A stretch of DNA of 43,942 nucleotides from Clostridiales bacterium (GTDB lineage: Bacteria; Bacillota; Clostridia; Lachnospirales; Lachnospiraceae). Position numbers and translations under genes: made by a program. Under the pieces are notes generated by a model. That model saw only the letters and a program-made list of their open reading frames with translations. It made no database searches and had not been told where the DNA came from. This document shows, piece after piece, positions 15,879 through 25,450 of the stretch. The stretch is taken from contig JAQXIP010000012.1 of assembly GCA_029007845.1 (NCBI GenBank), positions 1-43,942 of the forward strand, written 5' to 3'. Each line of letters starts with the position of its first letter. Positions within the stretch are counted from its first letter, which is position 1.

Positions 15879-16634
15879 ATGATTACCTATCAGCATATCG
15901 ATGCCGGTTATGGAAAAAAAATGAAAATCAGGGATGTCTCGGCAACTTTTAGGGAAGGAAGTTTATCGGTGATCATTGGACCAAACGGCAGTGGAAAAAG
16001 TACTTTCATTAAGGCTATGATGGGGATATCCCATGTAGGGAGTGGCAGGATTCTTCTGGATGGGAAAGAGCTCTTTTGTTTCAGCGAAAAGGAGCGGGCA
16101 AGAAAGATTGCTTATCTTCCCCAGAACCGCAATACTCCATCGATATCCGCATACCGGATGGTTCTCCATGGACGTTTTCCTTATCTTTCTTATCCAAGAC
16201 ACTATTCGGCAGAGGATTACCGGATCAGTATGGAGGCTATGGAGCGTATGGGGGTAGCCGGTCTGGCAGAAAAACCGGTGGCACAGCTTTCTGGTGGAGA
16301 ACGGCAGAAGGTGTATCTGGCAATGGCGCTGGCAGGACAGGCAGACCATCTTGTTCTCGATGAGCCATCGAACTTTCTGGATGTGAAGTACCAGCAGGAA
16401 CTGATGAAAGAATTAAAGCAGTTAACGAAGACGGGGAAAGCGGTGATTACCGTTCTTCATGATCTGAATGCTGCATTCCGCTATGCGGATCAGGTGCTTG
16501 TTATGGATGGCGGACAGCTGAAAAAAGCTGGAACGGTAAAGGAAATCTATGAAAGCAGTATCATTGAGCAGGTATTTGGGCTTGCAATAAAAAAAATAAC
16601 CGATGAGACGGGAATGGATTATTTTGTTTATTAA
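15879..16634 (+). CDS. ABC transporter ATP-binding protein (FepC/BtuD type)
   Basis: A 251-residue ATPase partner of the preceding permease. The start at 15879 follows AAAGGAG and begins one base after the permease stop; a longer frame from 15759 lies inside the permease gene. Motifs: Walker A GPNGSGKST (~34-42), Q-loop LPQNR, signature LSGGERQKV, Walker B LVLDEPSNFLD, and switch His in VLHDLN. All catalytic residues are present. The gene ends 15 bases before cbiD, so the importer belongs to the same transcription unit as the corrinoid genes. Confidence 0.92.
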   Translation: MITYQHIDAGYGKKMKIRDVSATFREGSLSVIIGPNGSGKSTFIKAMMGISHVGSGRILLDGKELFCFSEKERARKIAYLPQNRNTPSISAYRMVLHGRFPYLSYPRHYSAEDYRISMEAMERMGVAGLAEKPVAQLSGGERQKVYLAMALAGQADHLVLDEPSNFLDVKYQQELMKELKQLTKTGKAVITVLHDLNAAFRYADQVLVMDGGQLKKAGTVKEIYESSIIEQVFGLAIKKITDETGMDYFVY

Positions 16635-16649
16635 CCAGGAGGTGATGGC

Positions 16650-17756
16650 ATGTATGTGTGGAAAAACCAGAAAAAACTCCGATGCGGTTATACTACCGGG
16701 ACTTGTGCAGCGGCAGCGGCAAAGGCGGCAGCGATGGGGCTTTTTTTCGGTATGATTCCAGAAAGTATCGGGATTGTCACGCCTGCTGGAATCTCCCTTC
16801 AGCTTCCGGTAGTAGATCCGAAAATGGCGGATGGGGAAGCTTCCTGTGGAATTGTGAAGGACAGTGGAGACGACCCGGATGTGACGGATGGACTTACGAT
16901 CTATGCCCTGGTAAAAAGAATTCCGAAAGGAATTGAGATTGATGGAGGAGAGGGAATCGGCAGGGTAAGTGCTCCCGGTCTCTGGCAGGAACCGGGAATG
17001 GCGGCGATTAACCGGGTTCCCCGTCTTATGATTCAAAATGCAGTATCCGAGGTGATGGAAGAAGTGGATTACGAAGGGGGCATAAAAGTGCTGATCTATG
17101 CTCCTGGTGGAGAGGAGATCGCAAAAAAAACCTTTAATCCTCGTCTTGGAATTCAGGGTGGAATCTCCATTCTTGGTACAAGCGGAATCGTGGAACCGAT
17201 GAGTGAAAAGGCACTGGTGGATACGATTGAAGCGGAAATGAAAGTGATTGCCGCAAAAGGAAAAAAACAGCTGATTGCAGTGTTAGGGAATTATGGGGAA
17301 CGGTATGTAAAAGAACAGAAAGAACTGCCGGACTGGGAACTGGTGGTGTGCAGTAATTTTGTTGGTGAAACCATTGATCTGGCATCTTTATTGGAGTTTG
17401 AGGACTTACTGATCGTTGGAAATATCGGAAAACTGGTGAAGCTGGCAGCAGGGATTATGAATACCCACTCTAAGGTGGCAGATGGAAGGATGGAGATTAT
17501 TGGAGTCTATGCAGCCTTATCTGGTGGAGGAGCGGTCTTGGTACAAGAGATTCTCTCCTGTATTACAACGGATCAGGCTCTTTGTCTATGTGAGAAATCC
17601 GGAATCCTTAATCAGGTTCTTGAGGGAATTCTTCGTGCGATTGAGGAAAAGACGGCATACCGGGCAAAAGACGGGCTGAGAGTGGGAGTTGTTCTCTTTT
17701 CCGAGAAAATGGGTTATCTTGGAATGACAAAAGGTGCAGAAAGGATGTGTCGATAA
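16650..17756 (+). CDS. cbiD: Cobalt-precorrin-5B (C1)-methyltransferase CbiD
   Basis: A 368-residue cytosolic enzyme that adds the C-1 methyl group to cobalt-precorrin-5B from S-adenosylmethionine. The N-terminal signature GYTTGTCAAAAAKAA is characteristic of CbiD, which is unlike the other corrin methyltransferases and marks the anaerobic pathway. Length is normal. Start preceded by AGGAGG. The 3' end overlaps cbiF by 10 bases. Confidence 0.96.
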   Translation: MYVWKNQKKLRCGYTTGTCAAAAAKAAAMGLFFGMIPESIGIVTPAGISLQLPVVDPKMADGEASCGIVKDSGDDPDVTDGLTIYALVKRIPKGIEIDGGEGIGRVSAPGLWQEPGMAAINRVPRLMIQNAVSEVMEEVDYEGGIKVLIYAPGGEEIAKKTFNPRLGIQGGISILGTSGIVEPMSEKALVDTIEAEMKVIAAKGKKQLIAVLGNYGERYVKEQKELPDWELVVCSNFVGETIDLASLLEFEDLLIVGNIGKLVKLAAGIMNTHSKVADGRMEIIGVYAALSGGGAVLVQEILSCITTDQALCLCEKSGILNQVLEGILRAIEEKTAYRAKDGLRVGVVLFSEKMGYLGMTKGAERMCR

Positions 17757-18523
17757 AGGAAATGGTGTATTTTGTTGGAGCAGGGCCGGGAGCAGAGGAT
17801 CTGATTACGGTTCGGGGAATGGAATTATTAAAGAAAGCAGACGTCATTATCTATGCAGGGTCTTTAGTGAATCCGAAGCTTTTAGAATATGCAGACAAAA
17901 CCTGTATCATTCATAACAGTGCATATATGACGTTAGAAGAGGTAATAGGTGTGACGGCGGAGGCAGAAAAGGAAGGAAAAACTACGGTTCGCCTTCATAC
18001 GGGAGACCCGTGTCTTTATGGGGCAATCCGGGAGCAGATGGAAGAACTTTCCAAGAAAAAGATTCCATATGAAGTCTGTCCCGGAGTCAGTTCCTTTTGT
18101 GGCGCAGCTGCTTCCCTTCAGGCAGAGTATACCCTGCCGGGGGTGTCCCAGTCGGTGGTGATTACCCGGATGGCGGGACGGACGCCGGTACCACAGCGGG
18201 AAAGCATTGTAAGCTTTGCAGCACATAAGGCAACGATGGTAATCTTTTTAAGTACCGGAATGCTTGGGCAGTTATCCAGAGAGCTGATCCAGGGGGGATA
18301 CGAAAAAGACCAGAGTGCAGCGATTGTCTATAAAGCGACCTGGCCGGAGGAACGTATTCTTAGATGTACGGTAGGGACGTTGGAAGAAACGGCGAAGCGT
18401 GAGGGCATCTATAAGACCGCCCTGATTATTGTAGGTGATATCCTCAATGGGTTAAAGGAGTATTCCAGGCTGTATGCCCCGGAATTCACTACGGAATACC
18501 GGAAAGGAAGAAGTCCGTCATGA
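17747..18523 (+). CDS. cbiF: Cobalt-precorrin-4 C11-methyltransferase CbiF
   Basis: A 258-residue SAM-dependent tetrapyrrole methylase. YFVGAGPGAEDLITVRG at the N-terminus and LHTGDPCLYGA near residue 83 are the two substrate/SAM-binding motifs of the family, and AGSLVNP (~42) is typical of CbiF/CobM. The given start is a GTG inside the end of cbiD; AAAGGTG lies about ten bases upstream of it. An ATG five codons later would give the more usual N-terminus MVYFVGAGPG but has a ribosome site that is too close. The stop overlaps cbiG as ATGA. Confidence 0.95.
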   Translation: MSIKEMVYFVGAGPGAEDLITVRGMELLKKADVIIYAGSLVNPKLLEYADKTCIIHNSAYMTLEEVIGVTAEAEKEGKTTVRLHTGDPCLYGAIREQMEELSKKKIPYEVCPGVSSFCGAAASLQAEYTLPGVSQSVVITRMAGRTPVPQRESIVSFAAHKATMVIFLSTGMLGQLSRELIQGGYEKDQSAAIVYKATWPEERILRCTVGTLEETAKREGIYKTALIIVGDILNGLKEYSRLYAPEFTTEYRKGRSPS

Positions 18524-19548
18524 TAGTTGCATGCAGAGCATTTACCCGGTCCGGAATGGATGTGAAACACCGGATTGAAACAGGACTTTCCGGAAAGCAC
18601 CAGATCGAACAAAAGAAAATAGAGCCTTTGTCCCGGTGGACTCAATACTATATGGAAGAAAGAATGGACATGGACAGGCAGAATGCGCTCGTTTTTATTG
18701 GAGCAGTTGGGATTGCAGTCCGATGTATTGCTCCGTATATACGGGATAAATATACGGATCCTGCGGTTGTTGTAGTAGATGATATGGGGAAGCATGTCAT
18801 TCCTGTTCTATCCGGACATATGGGCGGTGCGAATGAACTGGCAAGAGAGATTGCACAAATCATTGGCGGAGAGCCTGTGATCACGACGGCTACCGATCTG
18901 CATGCTGTGTTTGCGGTGGACGAGTTTGCAAAGAAAAATAACCTGTGGATTACAAGCAGAGAACGGGCAAAACAGATCTCTTCTGCTCTTTTGTCGGGGA
19001 AGACGGTAGGACTATCTGCCGGTTGTCAATCGGTACAGGGTACAGTTCCAGAGGGAATTCATGTTCCTCCTCAAAAAATGGATTCTTACCAGATCTATAT
19101 CTCGGCATCTCTTCCAGAAAAAGGAAATGTGGCAGACGATTCCCTGCATCTTGTTCCGAAATCACTGGTTGTTGGGATGGGATGCCGTATAGGAGTTTCA
19201 GAAGAAAAGCTGGAGGCCTTTCTTAAGGAAACCCTGCATAAGAACCGGCTATGCCTTCGGGCGGTACGGGCCATTGCAAGTCTTGACCGGAAAAAAGAAG
19301 AACCGGGTTTAATCCTGCTTGCACAAAAATTAGGGATTCCTTTTTTGACCTATACAAAACAACAGTTAGAAAGGACTTTGGGGGAATTCCATGGATCGGC
19401 ATATGTAGAAATGGTCACCGGTGTAGATAATGTATGTGAGCGCTCTGCAGTGCTGGCATCAGAAGGTGGAACCCTTCTTGTTTCGAAAACGATTGGTGAT
19501 AAAATAACGTTGGCAGTTGCAGAGAAAGAATGGAGTGTGCGTTTTTGA
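18520..19548 (+). CDS. cbiG: Cobalt-precorrin-5A hydrolase CbiG
   Basis: A 342-residue protein that opens the lactone ring of cobalt-precorrin-5A and releases the C-20 carbon as acetaldehyde, the step that contracts the ring in the anaerobic pathway. The central region holds FIGAVGIAVRCIAPYI and VLSGHMGGANELA, and the C-terminal CbiG_C domain begins at VVGMGCRIGVSEEKLEAFL (~residue 214). Normal length, no fusion (in some species it is joined to cbiH or cbiF). ATGA overlap with cbiF before it. Confidence 0.95.
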   Translation: MIVACRAFTRSGMDVKHRIETGLSGKHQIEQKKIEPLSRWTQYYMEERMDMDRQNALVFIGAVGIAVRCIAPYIRDKYTDPAVVVVDDMGKHVIPVLSGHMGGANELAREIAQIIGGEPVITTATDLHAVFAVDEFAKKNNLWITSRERAKQISSALLSGKTVGLSAGCQSVQGTVPEGIHVPPQKMDSYQIYISASLPEKGNVADDSLHLVPKSLVVGMGCRIGVSEEKLEAFLKETLHKNRLCLRAVRAIASLDRKKEEPGLILLAQKLGIPFLTYTKQQLERTLGEFHGSAYVEMVTGVDNVCERSAVLASEGGTLLVSKTIGDKITLAVAEKEWSVRF

Positions 19549-20276
19549 GTAAAAGATGTTTTGTAGTGGGGATGGGACCGGGAAAGGAAAGCCAGATGAC
19601 AAAAGAGGCAGTCTCGGTCATTGAGCAGGTGGATTATGTCGTTGGGTATCCGGTCTATGTAGAGCTTTTAAAGAAAGCCTTTCCAGAGAAAGAATATGGT
19701 TCCACACCGATGCGGAAAGAAAAGGAACGGTGTCAGCTTGCACTTTCTGAAGCGGCCAAAGGAAAAGATGTTGCGGTCATCTGCAGCGGGGATGCAGGAA
19801 TCTATGGGATGGCAGGTCTTGTTCTTGAATTACAAAAAGACTATCCGGAAGTGGAAGTGGAGATTGTGCCGGGGATCACGGCGGCGGTATCTGGAGCAGC
19901 GGTGCTTGGTGCACCTCTGATGCATGATTTTGCCGTGATCAGTATGAGTGATCTTCTCACACCGTGGGAAAAAATAGAAAAACGGCTCCGGTTTGCTTCT
20001 GAAGCGGATTTTGTCATTTGTCTTTATAACCCGTGCAGCAAAAAACGGGCAGATTATCTAAAAAAAGCCTGTGATATCATGCTGGAATCAAAGACAGATG
20101 ATACGGTGTGCGGTTATGTAAGGCAGATTGGACGGGAGGGACAGGAAGCAGAGATTCTCACGCTAAAGGAACTTCGGGAAGCCAGAGTAGACATGTTTAC
20201 TACCGTATTTATTGGAAACAGCCAGACGGAAATCCGGAATGGAAAGATGGTTACAAAAAGAGGTTATCGATTATGA
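19530..20276 (+). CDS. cbiH: Cobalt-precorrin-3B C17-methyltransferase CbiH
   Basis: A 248-residue tetrapyrrole methylase with VVGMGPGKESQMTKEA at the N-terminus and CSGDAGIYGMAGLVLE near residue 88, the CbiH/CobJ form of the second motif. It methylates C-17 as part of ring contraction. Two starts are possible: the ATG at 19530 used here, with only a weak ribosome site, or a TTG at 19545 that overlaps the cbiG stop (TTGA) and has GGAG eight bases upstream; the second fits translational coupling better and would remove five residues. Confidence 0.94.
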   Translation: MECAFLSKRCFVVGMGPGKESQMTKEAVSVIEQVDYVVGYPVYVELLKKAFPEKEYGSTPMRKEKERCQLALSEAAKGKDVAVICSGDAGIYGMAGLVLELQKDYPEVEVEIVPGITAAVSGAAVLGAPLMHDFAVISMSDLLTPWEKIEKRLRFASEADFVICLYNPCSKKRADYLKKACDIMLESKTDDTVCGYVRQIGREGQEAEILTLKELREARVDMFTTVFIGNSQTEIRNGKMVTKRGYRL

Positions 20277-20989
20277 GTGGAACATTATATGGAGTCGGAG
20301 TAGGTCCTGGAAATCCGGAAGATCTTACAATCAGGGCATTAAACACGATAAAAAAATGTGATCTTGTTGCAATCCCTACCAAAGACAAGGAACAAAGCCA
20401 TGCTTACCGTATTATAAAACAGGCATGGCCGGAAATTGACAAAAAGGAAGTCCTTTGTCTGCCTTTCCCGATGATAAAAGACAAGGAAACGCTGGAAGCA
20501 CATTATGAGGAACTTCTTTTGCAGGTCTTAGATCTGCTGGATAAAGGAAAGAATGTGGCGTTTTTAACCATAGGAGATCCAACGGTGTATTCTACCTACC
20601 TGGCTCTTCATAAGAGAATCCGGCGGGAGGGGCATCCGGCGCAGATTGTCAGCGGAATCCCTTCTTTTTGTGCCGTTGCTGCCACTTTGCAGATTGGCTT
20701 ATCTGAGAAAGAACAGGAAGTTCATATTATCCCGGCATCCTATCAGGGAGAAGATGCCCTTTCCTATTCCGGAACGAAAATCTTTATGAAATCCGGCAGA
20801 ACGTTAAAGGGTTTCATTGAGAATCTGGAAAAATGGGAGAAGAACCATCCATGTGAGATCTATGCCGTATCCAACTGTGGAATGCAGGACGAGGTCTGTT
20901 ATGATGGAGTAGAAGAACTGGTGAAGAACAAGGAAATGATGCCTTATCTTACAACGGTAATTGTGAAGGAAGGAAACAAGGAACGATGA
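20273..20989 (+). CDS. cbiL: Cobalt-precorrin-2 C20-methyltransferase CbiL
   Basis: A 238-residue tetrapyrrole methylase catalysing the first SAM-dependent methylation after cobalt insertion. Motifs: LYGVGVGPGNPEDLTIRA at the N-terminus and TIGDPTVYSTY near residue 103, both typical of CbiL/CobI. The start at 20273 overlaps the cbiH stop as ATGA; a longer frame from 20108 runs inside cbiH. Its place after cbiH rather than first shows gene order does not follow pathway order. Confidence 0.95.
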   Translation: MSGTLYGVGVGPGNPEDLTIRALNTIKKCDLVAIPTKDKEQSHAYRIIKQAWPEIDKKEVLCLPFPMIKDKETLEAHYEELLLQVLDLLDKGKNVAFLTIGDPTVYSTYLALHKRIRREGHPAQIVSGIPSFCAVAATLQIGLSEKEQEVHIIPASYQGEDALSYSGTKIFMKSGRTLKGFIENLEKWEKNHPCEIYAVSNCGMQDEVCYDGVEELVKNKEMMPYLTTVIVKEGNKER

Positions 20990-23016
20990 ATCTGTTGTTA
21001 TTTGGTGGTACAAAAGAAGGACGGGAGCTGGCAGAAGAACTGGCAGAGTATGATGTTATCGTGCATTACTCCACAGCAACCGGGTATGGTGGGGAACTGT
21101 TGCCATCAGATCCAAACCTTCTGCTTCATACCGGGCGGATGGATGAAGAGGAAATGTGTACTTTTATGAAGGAGCATGACATTGACCAGGTTGTCGATGC
21201 TACCCACCCTTATGCTGTCATTGCCACGAGAAACATCCAGGCAGCCTGCAAGACACAGAATGTGCCTTATATCAGAGTTTGGCGGCCGGTTTCCTTTGAA
21301 GAGGTGGCCGGGATGGTGGTAGTGCCGGATGTCAGAGGGGCGGTGGAATACCTGTCTCATACGAAGGGAACGGTTTTTATAACAACTGGAAGTAAAGAAT
21401 TACGGGAATTTCAGAAACTTCCTGATTATAAAGAACGCTGCTATGCCCGGGTTCTGTCCACAAAAGAGGTGATGGATGCCTGCTGTGACATGGGATTTCA
21501 TGGAAAAAACCTATGCTGTATGCAGGGACCTTTTTCTATGGAGCTGAATCTTGCCCAGTTTCGCATGACACATGCCAGGTATCTGGTGACAAAAGCTTCT
21601 GGGAAAAATGGCGGCTTTCTGGAAAAAATCCAGGCAGCGAAAGAGGCTTGTATGACGGTTGTGGTCATTAAAACCCCGGAAGAGAACAACCCCGAATGCC
21701 CGGAAGAAAAAGGAGTATCGAAAGAGGAAGCCCTGAAACGGTTAATTACTACCTATCATCTTACACGGCAAAGAGAAGTGGTGCTTCTTTCTATCGGTCC
21801 GGGAGGGAACGATCAGTTTACTGTGGAAGCAGTCAAGGCACTATCCCGCTGCCAGGTCGTAATTGGTGCCGGACGCATGTTAGAAGCCTGTAAACGGTTG
21901 CTGGAGTTGTATGGCATCGAACAGGAGAAATGCTACGTTTCTCTTTATAAAAAAGAAGAGATTGTCTCATGGCTGGAATGTCATCCCCATTATAAAAATA
22001 TTGTACTTGCCTATTCCGGGGATTCTGGATTTTATTCTGGTGCGAACGGGATGGAAAGGCTGCTTAACGGCAAAGCTGGCACGTACCGGGTGAAAACCGT
22101 ATCCGGAATCGCTTCTCCCATCTATTTTCTTGGGCGGATCGGTGTACCATGGGAAGGGGTAACCTTTGAAAGTATCCACGGAAAAGACCTTGATGTGGCA
22201 GATACCCTAAGAAAGTCCCACAGGCTCTGTCTTCTGTTAAGTGATGGGGAAGATGGCGCACGGATTGCAAAAGAATTATGCCAGTATGGGTATGAAGATA
22301 CAAAAATGATATTGGGAGAAAGTCTGTCTTATCCGGATGAACGGATCACGGTTCACGTTGCAAAGAATTACAAGAGTCCGGAGAGGGTACAAAAACTGGC
22401 ACTGGTCTACCTGGAACTATCCCCGGAGAAGATCTGTGAGGAACAAAAACCGCTTGACGAGAGGATCCTGCGAAGTAAGGTTCCCATGACGAAAGAGGAA
22501 GTCCGTCTTGTTTCCCTTGGGAAACTTGCGTTAGAGAAAGGCTGTGTCGTGTACGATATTGGGGCGGGAACCGGATCGGTATCCATCGCCTGTGCGTTGT
22601 CTGGAAAACCTTCCGGTATCTATGCGTTGGAGAAGAAAGAAGAAGCACTTAAGCTTCTTCATAGCAATGTGGTGAAGTTTCATACCGACAGCATCCATGT
22701 CATTCCGGGTGAGGCACTTCATACGATGGAAGAACTGCCGGCACCAACCCATGCTTTTATTGGGGGAAGCGGTGGAAATCTGACCGGCATTTTAAAAAAA
22801 CTGGTGGCAAAAAATCCGTCTGTGCGGATTGTGGTGAACGCCATCACCCAGGAAACTGTGAGTACGGTGTTAGAAGCAGTCCGGGAAGGAATTGTGATAG
22901 AAAAGGACTGGGTGACCATTCAGGTTTCAAGAAGCCGGAAGGTTTCGGGATATCATATGATGAATGGGGAGAATCCGGTTACCGTGATTACCCTTACAGG
23001 AAAGGAGGAAACCTAA
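20986..23016 (+). CDS. cbiJET: Trifunctional fusion CbiJ-CbiE-CbiT
   Basis: A 676-residue single reading frame joining three enzymes. Residues 1-~255 are CbiJ, cobalt-precorrin-6A reductase (LLFGGTKEGRELA at the N-terminus, DATHPYA ~70). Residues ~263-470 are CbiE, the C-5 methyltransferase (LLSIGPGGNDQFT and AYSGDSGFYSGA). Residues ~485-676 are CbiT, the C-15 methyltransferase/decarboxylase, a Rossmann methylase with YDIGAGTGSVSIA near 521. Together they turn cobalt-precorrin-6A into cobalt-precorrin-8. CbiE-CbiT fusion is the well-known CobL arrangement; adding CbiJ in front joins consecutive steps in pathway order. No stop or frameshift occurs at either junction. ATGA overlap with cbiL. 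Confidence 0.95.
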   Translation: MNLLLFGGTKEGRELAEELAEYDVIVHYSTATGYGGELLPSDPNLLLHTGRMDEEEMCTFMKEHDIDQVVDATHPYAVIATRNIQAACKTQNVPYIRVWRPVSFEEVAGMVVVPDVRGAVEYLSHTKGTVFITTGSKELREFQKLPDYKERCYARVLSTKEVMDACCDMGFHGKNLCCMQGPFSMELNLAQFRMTHARYLVTKASGKNGGFLEKIQAAKEACMTVVVIKTPEENNPECPEEKGVSKEEALKRLITTYHLTRQREVVLLSIGPGGNDQFTVEAVKALSRCQVVIGAGRMLEACKRLLELYGIEQEKCYVSLYKKEEIVSWLECHPHYKNIVLAYSGDSGFYSGANGMERLLNGKAGTYRVKTVSGIASPIYFLGRIGVPWEGVTFESIHGKDLDVADTLRKSHRLCLLLSDGEDGARIAKELCQYGYEDTKMILGESLSYPDERITVHVAKNYKSPERVQKLALVYLELSPEKICEEQKPLDERILRSKVPMTKEEVRLVSLGKLALEKGCVVYDIGAGTGSVSIACALSGKPSGIYALEKKEEALKLLHSNVVKFHTDSIHVIPGEALHTMEELPAPTHAFIGGSGGNLTGILKKLVAKNPSVRIVVNAITQETVSTVLEAVREGIVIEKDWVTIQVSRSRKVSGYHMMNGENPVTVITLTGKEET

Positions 23017-23017
23017 G

Positions 23018-25450
23018 ATGCAGATCAATGTGCCAAGAATATTACTTGCAGCGCCGTCAAGCCAAAGTGGAAAAACAACGGTTACGATGGGAATTTTAAA
23101 GGCACTAAAAGATATGGGAAAAAAGGTGCTTGCCTGTAAATGTGGACCGGATTATATTGATCCGATGTTTCATAAGAAGGTACTAGGTATCGAATCGATC
23201 AATCTGGATACTTTTTTTACGGATGACAATACAACCAGATATCTGCTTGGCAGTCATGCACAAAAAAAGGATCTGGTTGTGATGGAAGGCGTCATGGGGT
23301 ATTATGATGGCCTTGCAGGAACGAATTTAAAGGCAAGTTCTTATGATGTGGCATGCGTTACCGATACCCCGGTTGTTCTTGTCGTTTATGCGAAGGGGTC
23401 GAGCCGGTCTCTGTTGGCGGTGATAAAAGGAATGCTCGAATACCAGAGTAAAAGCCGGATCTGTGGTGTGATTTTAAACCAGATTGCACCATCGATCTAC
23501 CCGGACATAGCCCGGATGATTGAGGAAGAGCTAAAGATTCCGGTATTTGGCTATCTTCCCAGATTGGATGACGCATTGATTGACAGCCGTCATCTTGGGC
23601 TGAAGACGCCGGATGAACTGGACGACCTCGACGAGAAAATAACCCTTCTTGGGGAAATGGCAAAGGAGTATCTGGATTTTGAGAAGCTTTTTTTCGCTGC
23701 CTCGAAAGCACCGGCTATCTCCTGTGAGGAGCCGGAACTTCCAAAGCTTCATAAGCCGGTTACGGTGGCGGTGGCAAGAGATGAAGCCTTCTGTTTTTAC
23801 TATGAAGATAATATGGAGCTTTTAAAAAAGATGGGGGCAAAGATTGTTTTCTTTTCTCCGTTAAAAGATGATGGTATTCCGGAAGATGCCGATGGTCTTA
23901 TATTGGGAGGAGGGTATCCGGAGCTTTATGCTAAGAAATTAGAAGAAAACAGCATGATGCGAAACAGCATCCGGACGAGCATCCGCCAGGCTATGCCATG
24001 CCTTGCGGAATGTGGCGGTTTTCTATATCTTCATGACCAGATGGAAGAACCTCAGGGAACGGTCTGTTCTATGGCAGGTATTGTGCCGGGAAAAGCAGTG
24101 ATGAAAAAACGATTGCAAAGATTTGGCTATGTATCCCTGACGTTAAAAAAGCCGGGAATTTTTGGAGAGGAAGGCCAGAAAATTCGGGGACATGAATTCC
24201 ATTATTATGACAGTACGAGAAATGGAGACTTCTTTTTGGCAAAAAAACCTGGGCGGGGAGAAGACGATACAGGCAAGTCCCGTGTCTGTTACGAATGTGG
24301 GTATGGAACCGGCACACTGATGGCAGGATTTCCACACCTTTATTATTACAGTAATCCTTCCATGATCTATGAATTTTTACGCCAGTGTGTTTCTTATCAG
24401 GCATACACCCAGAGTAAACGATACTGGGATCAGATTGCTAAGCCAATCGGAAGCCTTGGCAGGCTTGAAAAGATCGTATCAAAAATGGCTTATATAAACG
24501 GACAGGTTCATCCGGTGAAACAGGAAAAACGGGCACTTCTTATCATGTGTGCCGATCATGGTGTTGTAAAGGAAGGGGTAACCCAGACCGATTCTTCGGT
24601 CACTAAAACTGTCAGCGAAAATTTTGCAAAGGGAGCTTCCAGTGTAAACCAGATGGCAGATGTTGCTCATGTAGATGTATATCCCATTGATATTGGTATG
24701 GATACAGAGGAGTATCCGGAAAAGGAACTAAAGCAGCATGTGGTGGTGAACAAAAAGATTGCCCGTGGTTCAGGCAATATATTAAAAGAAAGCGCGATGA
24801 CGAAAGAGCAGTGCATCCGGGCATTGAGAACCGGTGTGGAATTAGTGGGCGCATGTAAAGAGATGGGGTATGATATCATTGCAACCGGAGAGATGGGAAT
24901 CGGAAATACGACTCCTTCGAGTGCACTGGCATCGGCATTACTGTCCATACCGGCAAATGAGGCAACCGGACGGGGTGCGGGACTTTCGGATGAGGCTTAT
25001 GCCCATAAAATTCAGGTTGTAAGGGATGCGGTGGCACGGGTTCCAAAAGATGCGGATGCATTTACGTTATTATGTGAACTGGGAGGATATGACATTGCCG
25101 GGATGGCTGGATGTTTTCTGGGCGCAGTCCGGTATCAGATTCCGGTTATCATAGATGGAGCCATCTCTTCGGTTGCTGCATTGGTGGCTGACCGTCTGGA
25201 CAACCGTACAAGACATTATGTGATTGCCTCCCATGAATCAGATGAAATCACAGGAAAACTGGCACAAAAAAGTCTTGGATTAAAACCGGTGATTCATGGA
25301 AAGATGCGGCTTGGAGAGGGAACCGGATCCATTGCCCTGATTCCGTTAATTGAGATGGCATGCCGGGTCTATGAGCAGATGGGAACGTTTGAGGCAAACC
25401 AGATTGCGGCATATGAGCGTTATGATACAGGAGAGGAAGTGGAACTGTGA
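23018..25450 (+). CDS. cbiA-cobT: Fusion of cobyrinate a,c-diamide synthase (CbiA) and DMB phosphoribosyltransferase (CobT)
   Basis: An 810-residue frame. Residues 1-~450 are CbiA: P-loop APSSQSGKTTVTMG near the N-terminus, KCGPDYIDPMFH (~46), and a class I glutamine amidotransferase half with nucleophile Cys ~332 in CLAECGG; it amidates the a and c side chains using ATP and glutamine. Residues ~460-810 are CobT: AKPIGSLGRLE, CADHGVVKEGVTQ, GEMGIGNTTPSSA and RLGEGTGSI, which contains the catalytic-type Glu; it activates the lower-ligand base as an alpha-riboside phosphate. The two acts belong to different branches (ring amidation and nucleotide-loop assembly). The frame passes the junction without interruption. 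Confidence 0.95.
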   Translation: MQINVPRILLAAPSSQSGKTTVTMGILKALKDMGKKVLACKCGPDYIDPMFHKKVLGIESINLDTFFTDDNTTRYLLGSHAQKKDLVVMEGVMGYYDGLAGTNLKASSYDVACVTDTPVVLVVYAKGSSRSLLAVIKGMLEYQSKSRICGVILNQIAPSIYPDIARMIEEELKIPVFGYLPRLDDALIDSRHLGLKTPDELDDLDEKITLLGEMAKEYLDFEKLFFAASKAPAISCEEPELPKLHKPVTVAVARDEAFCFYYEDNMELLKKMGAKIVFFSPLKDDGIPEDADGLILGGGYPELYAKKLEENSMMRNSIRTSIRQAMPCLAECGGFLYLHDQMEEPQGTVCSMAGIVPGKAVMKKRLQRFGYVSLTLKKPGIFGEEGQKIRGHEFHYYDSTRNGDFFLAKKPGRGEDDTGKSRVCYECGYGTGTLMAGFPHLYYYSNPSMIYEFLRQCVSYQAYTQSKRYWDQIAKPIGSLGRLEKIVSKMAYINGQVHPVKQEKRALLIMCADHGVVKEGVTQTDSSVTKTVSENFAKGASSVNQMADVAHVDVYPIDIGMDTEEYPEKELKQHVVVNKKIARGSGNILKESAMTKEQCIRALRTGVELVGACKEMGYDIIATGEMGIGNTTPSSALASALLSIPANEATGRGAGLSDEAYAHKIQVVRDAVARVPKDADAFTLLCELGGYDIAGMAGCFLGAVRYQIPVIIDGAISSVAALVADRLDNRTRHYVIASHESDEITGKLAQKSLGLKPVIHGKMRLGEGTGSIALIPLIEMACRVYEQMGTFEANQIAAYERYDTGEEVEL

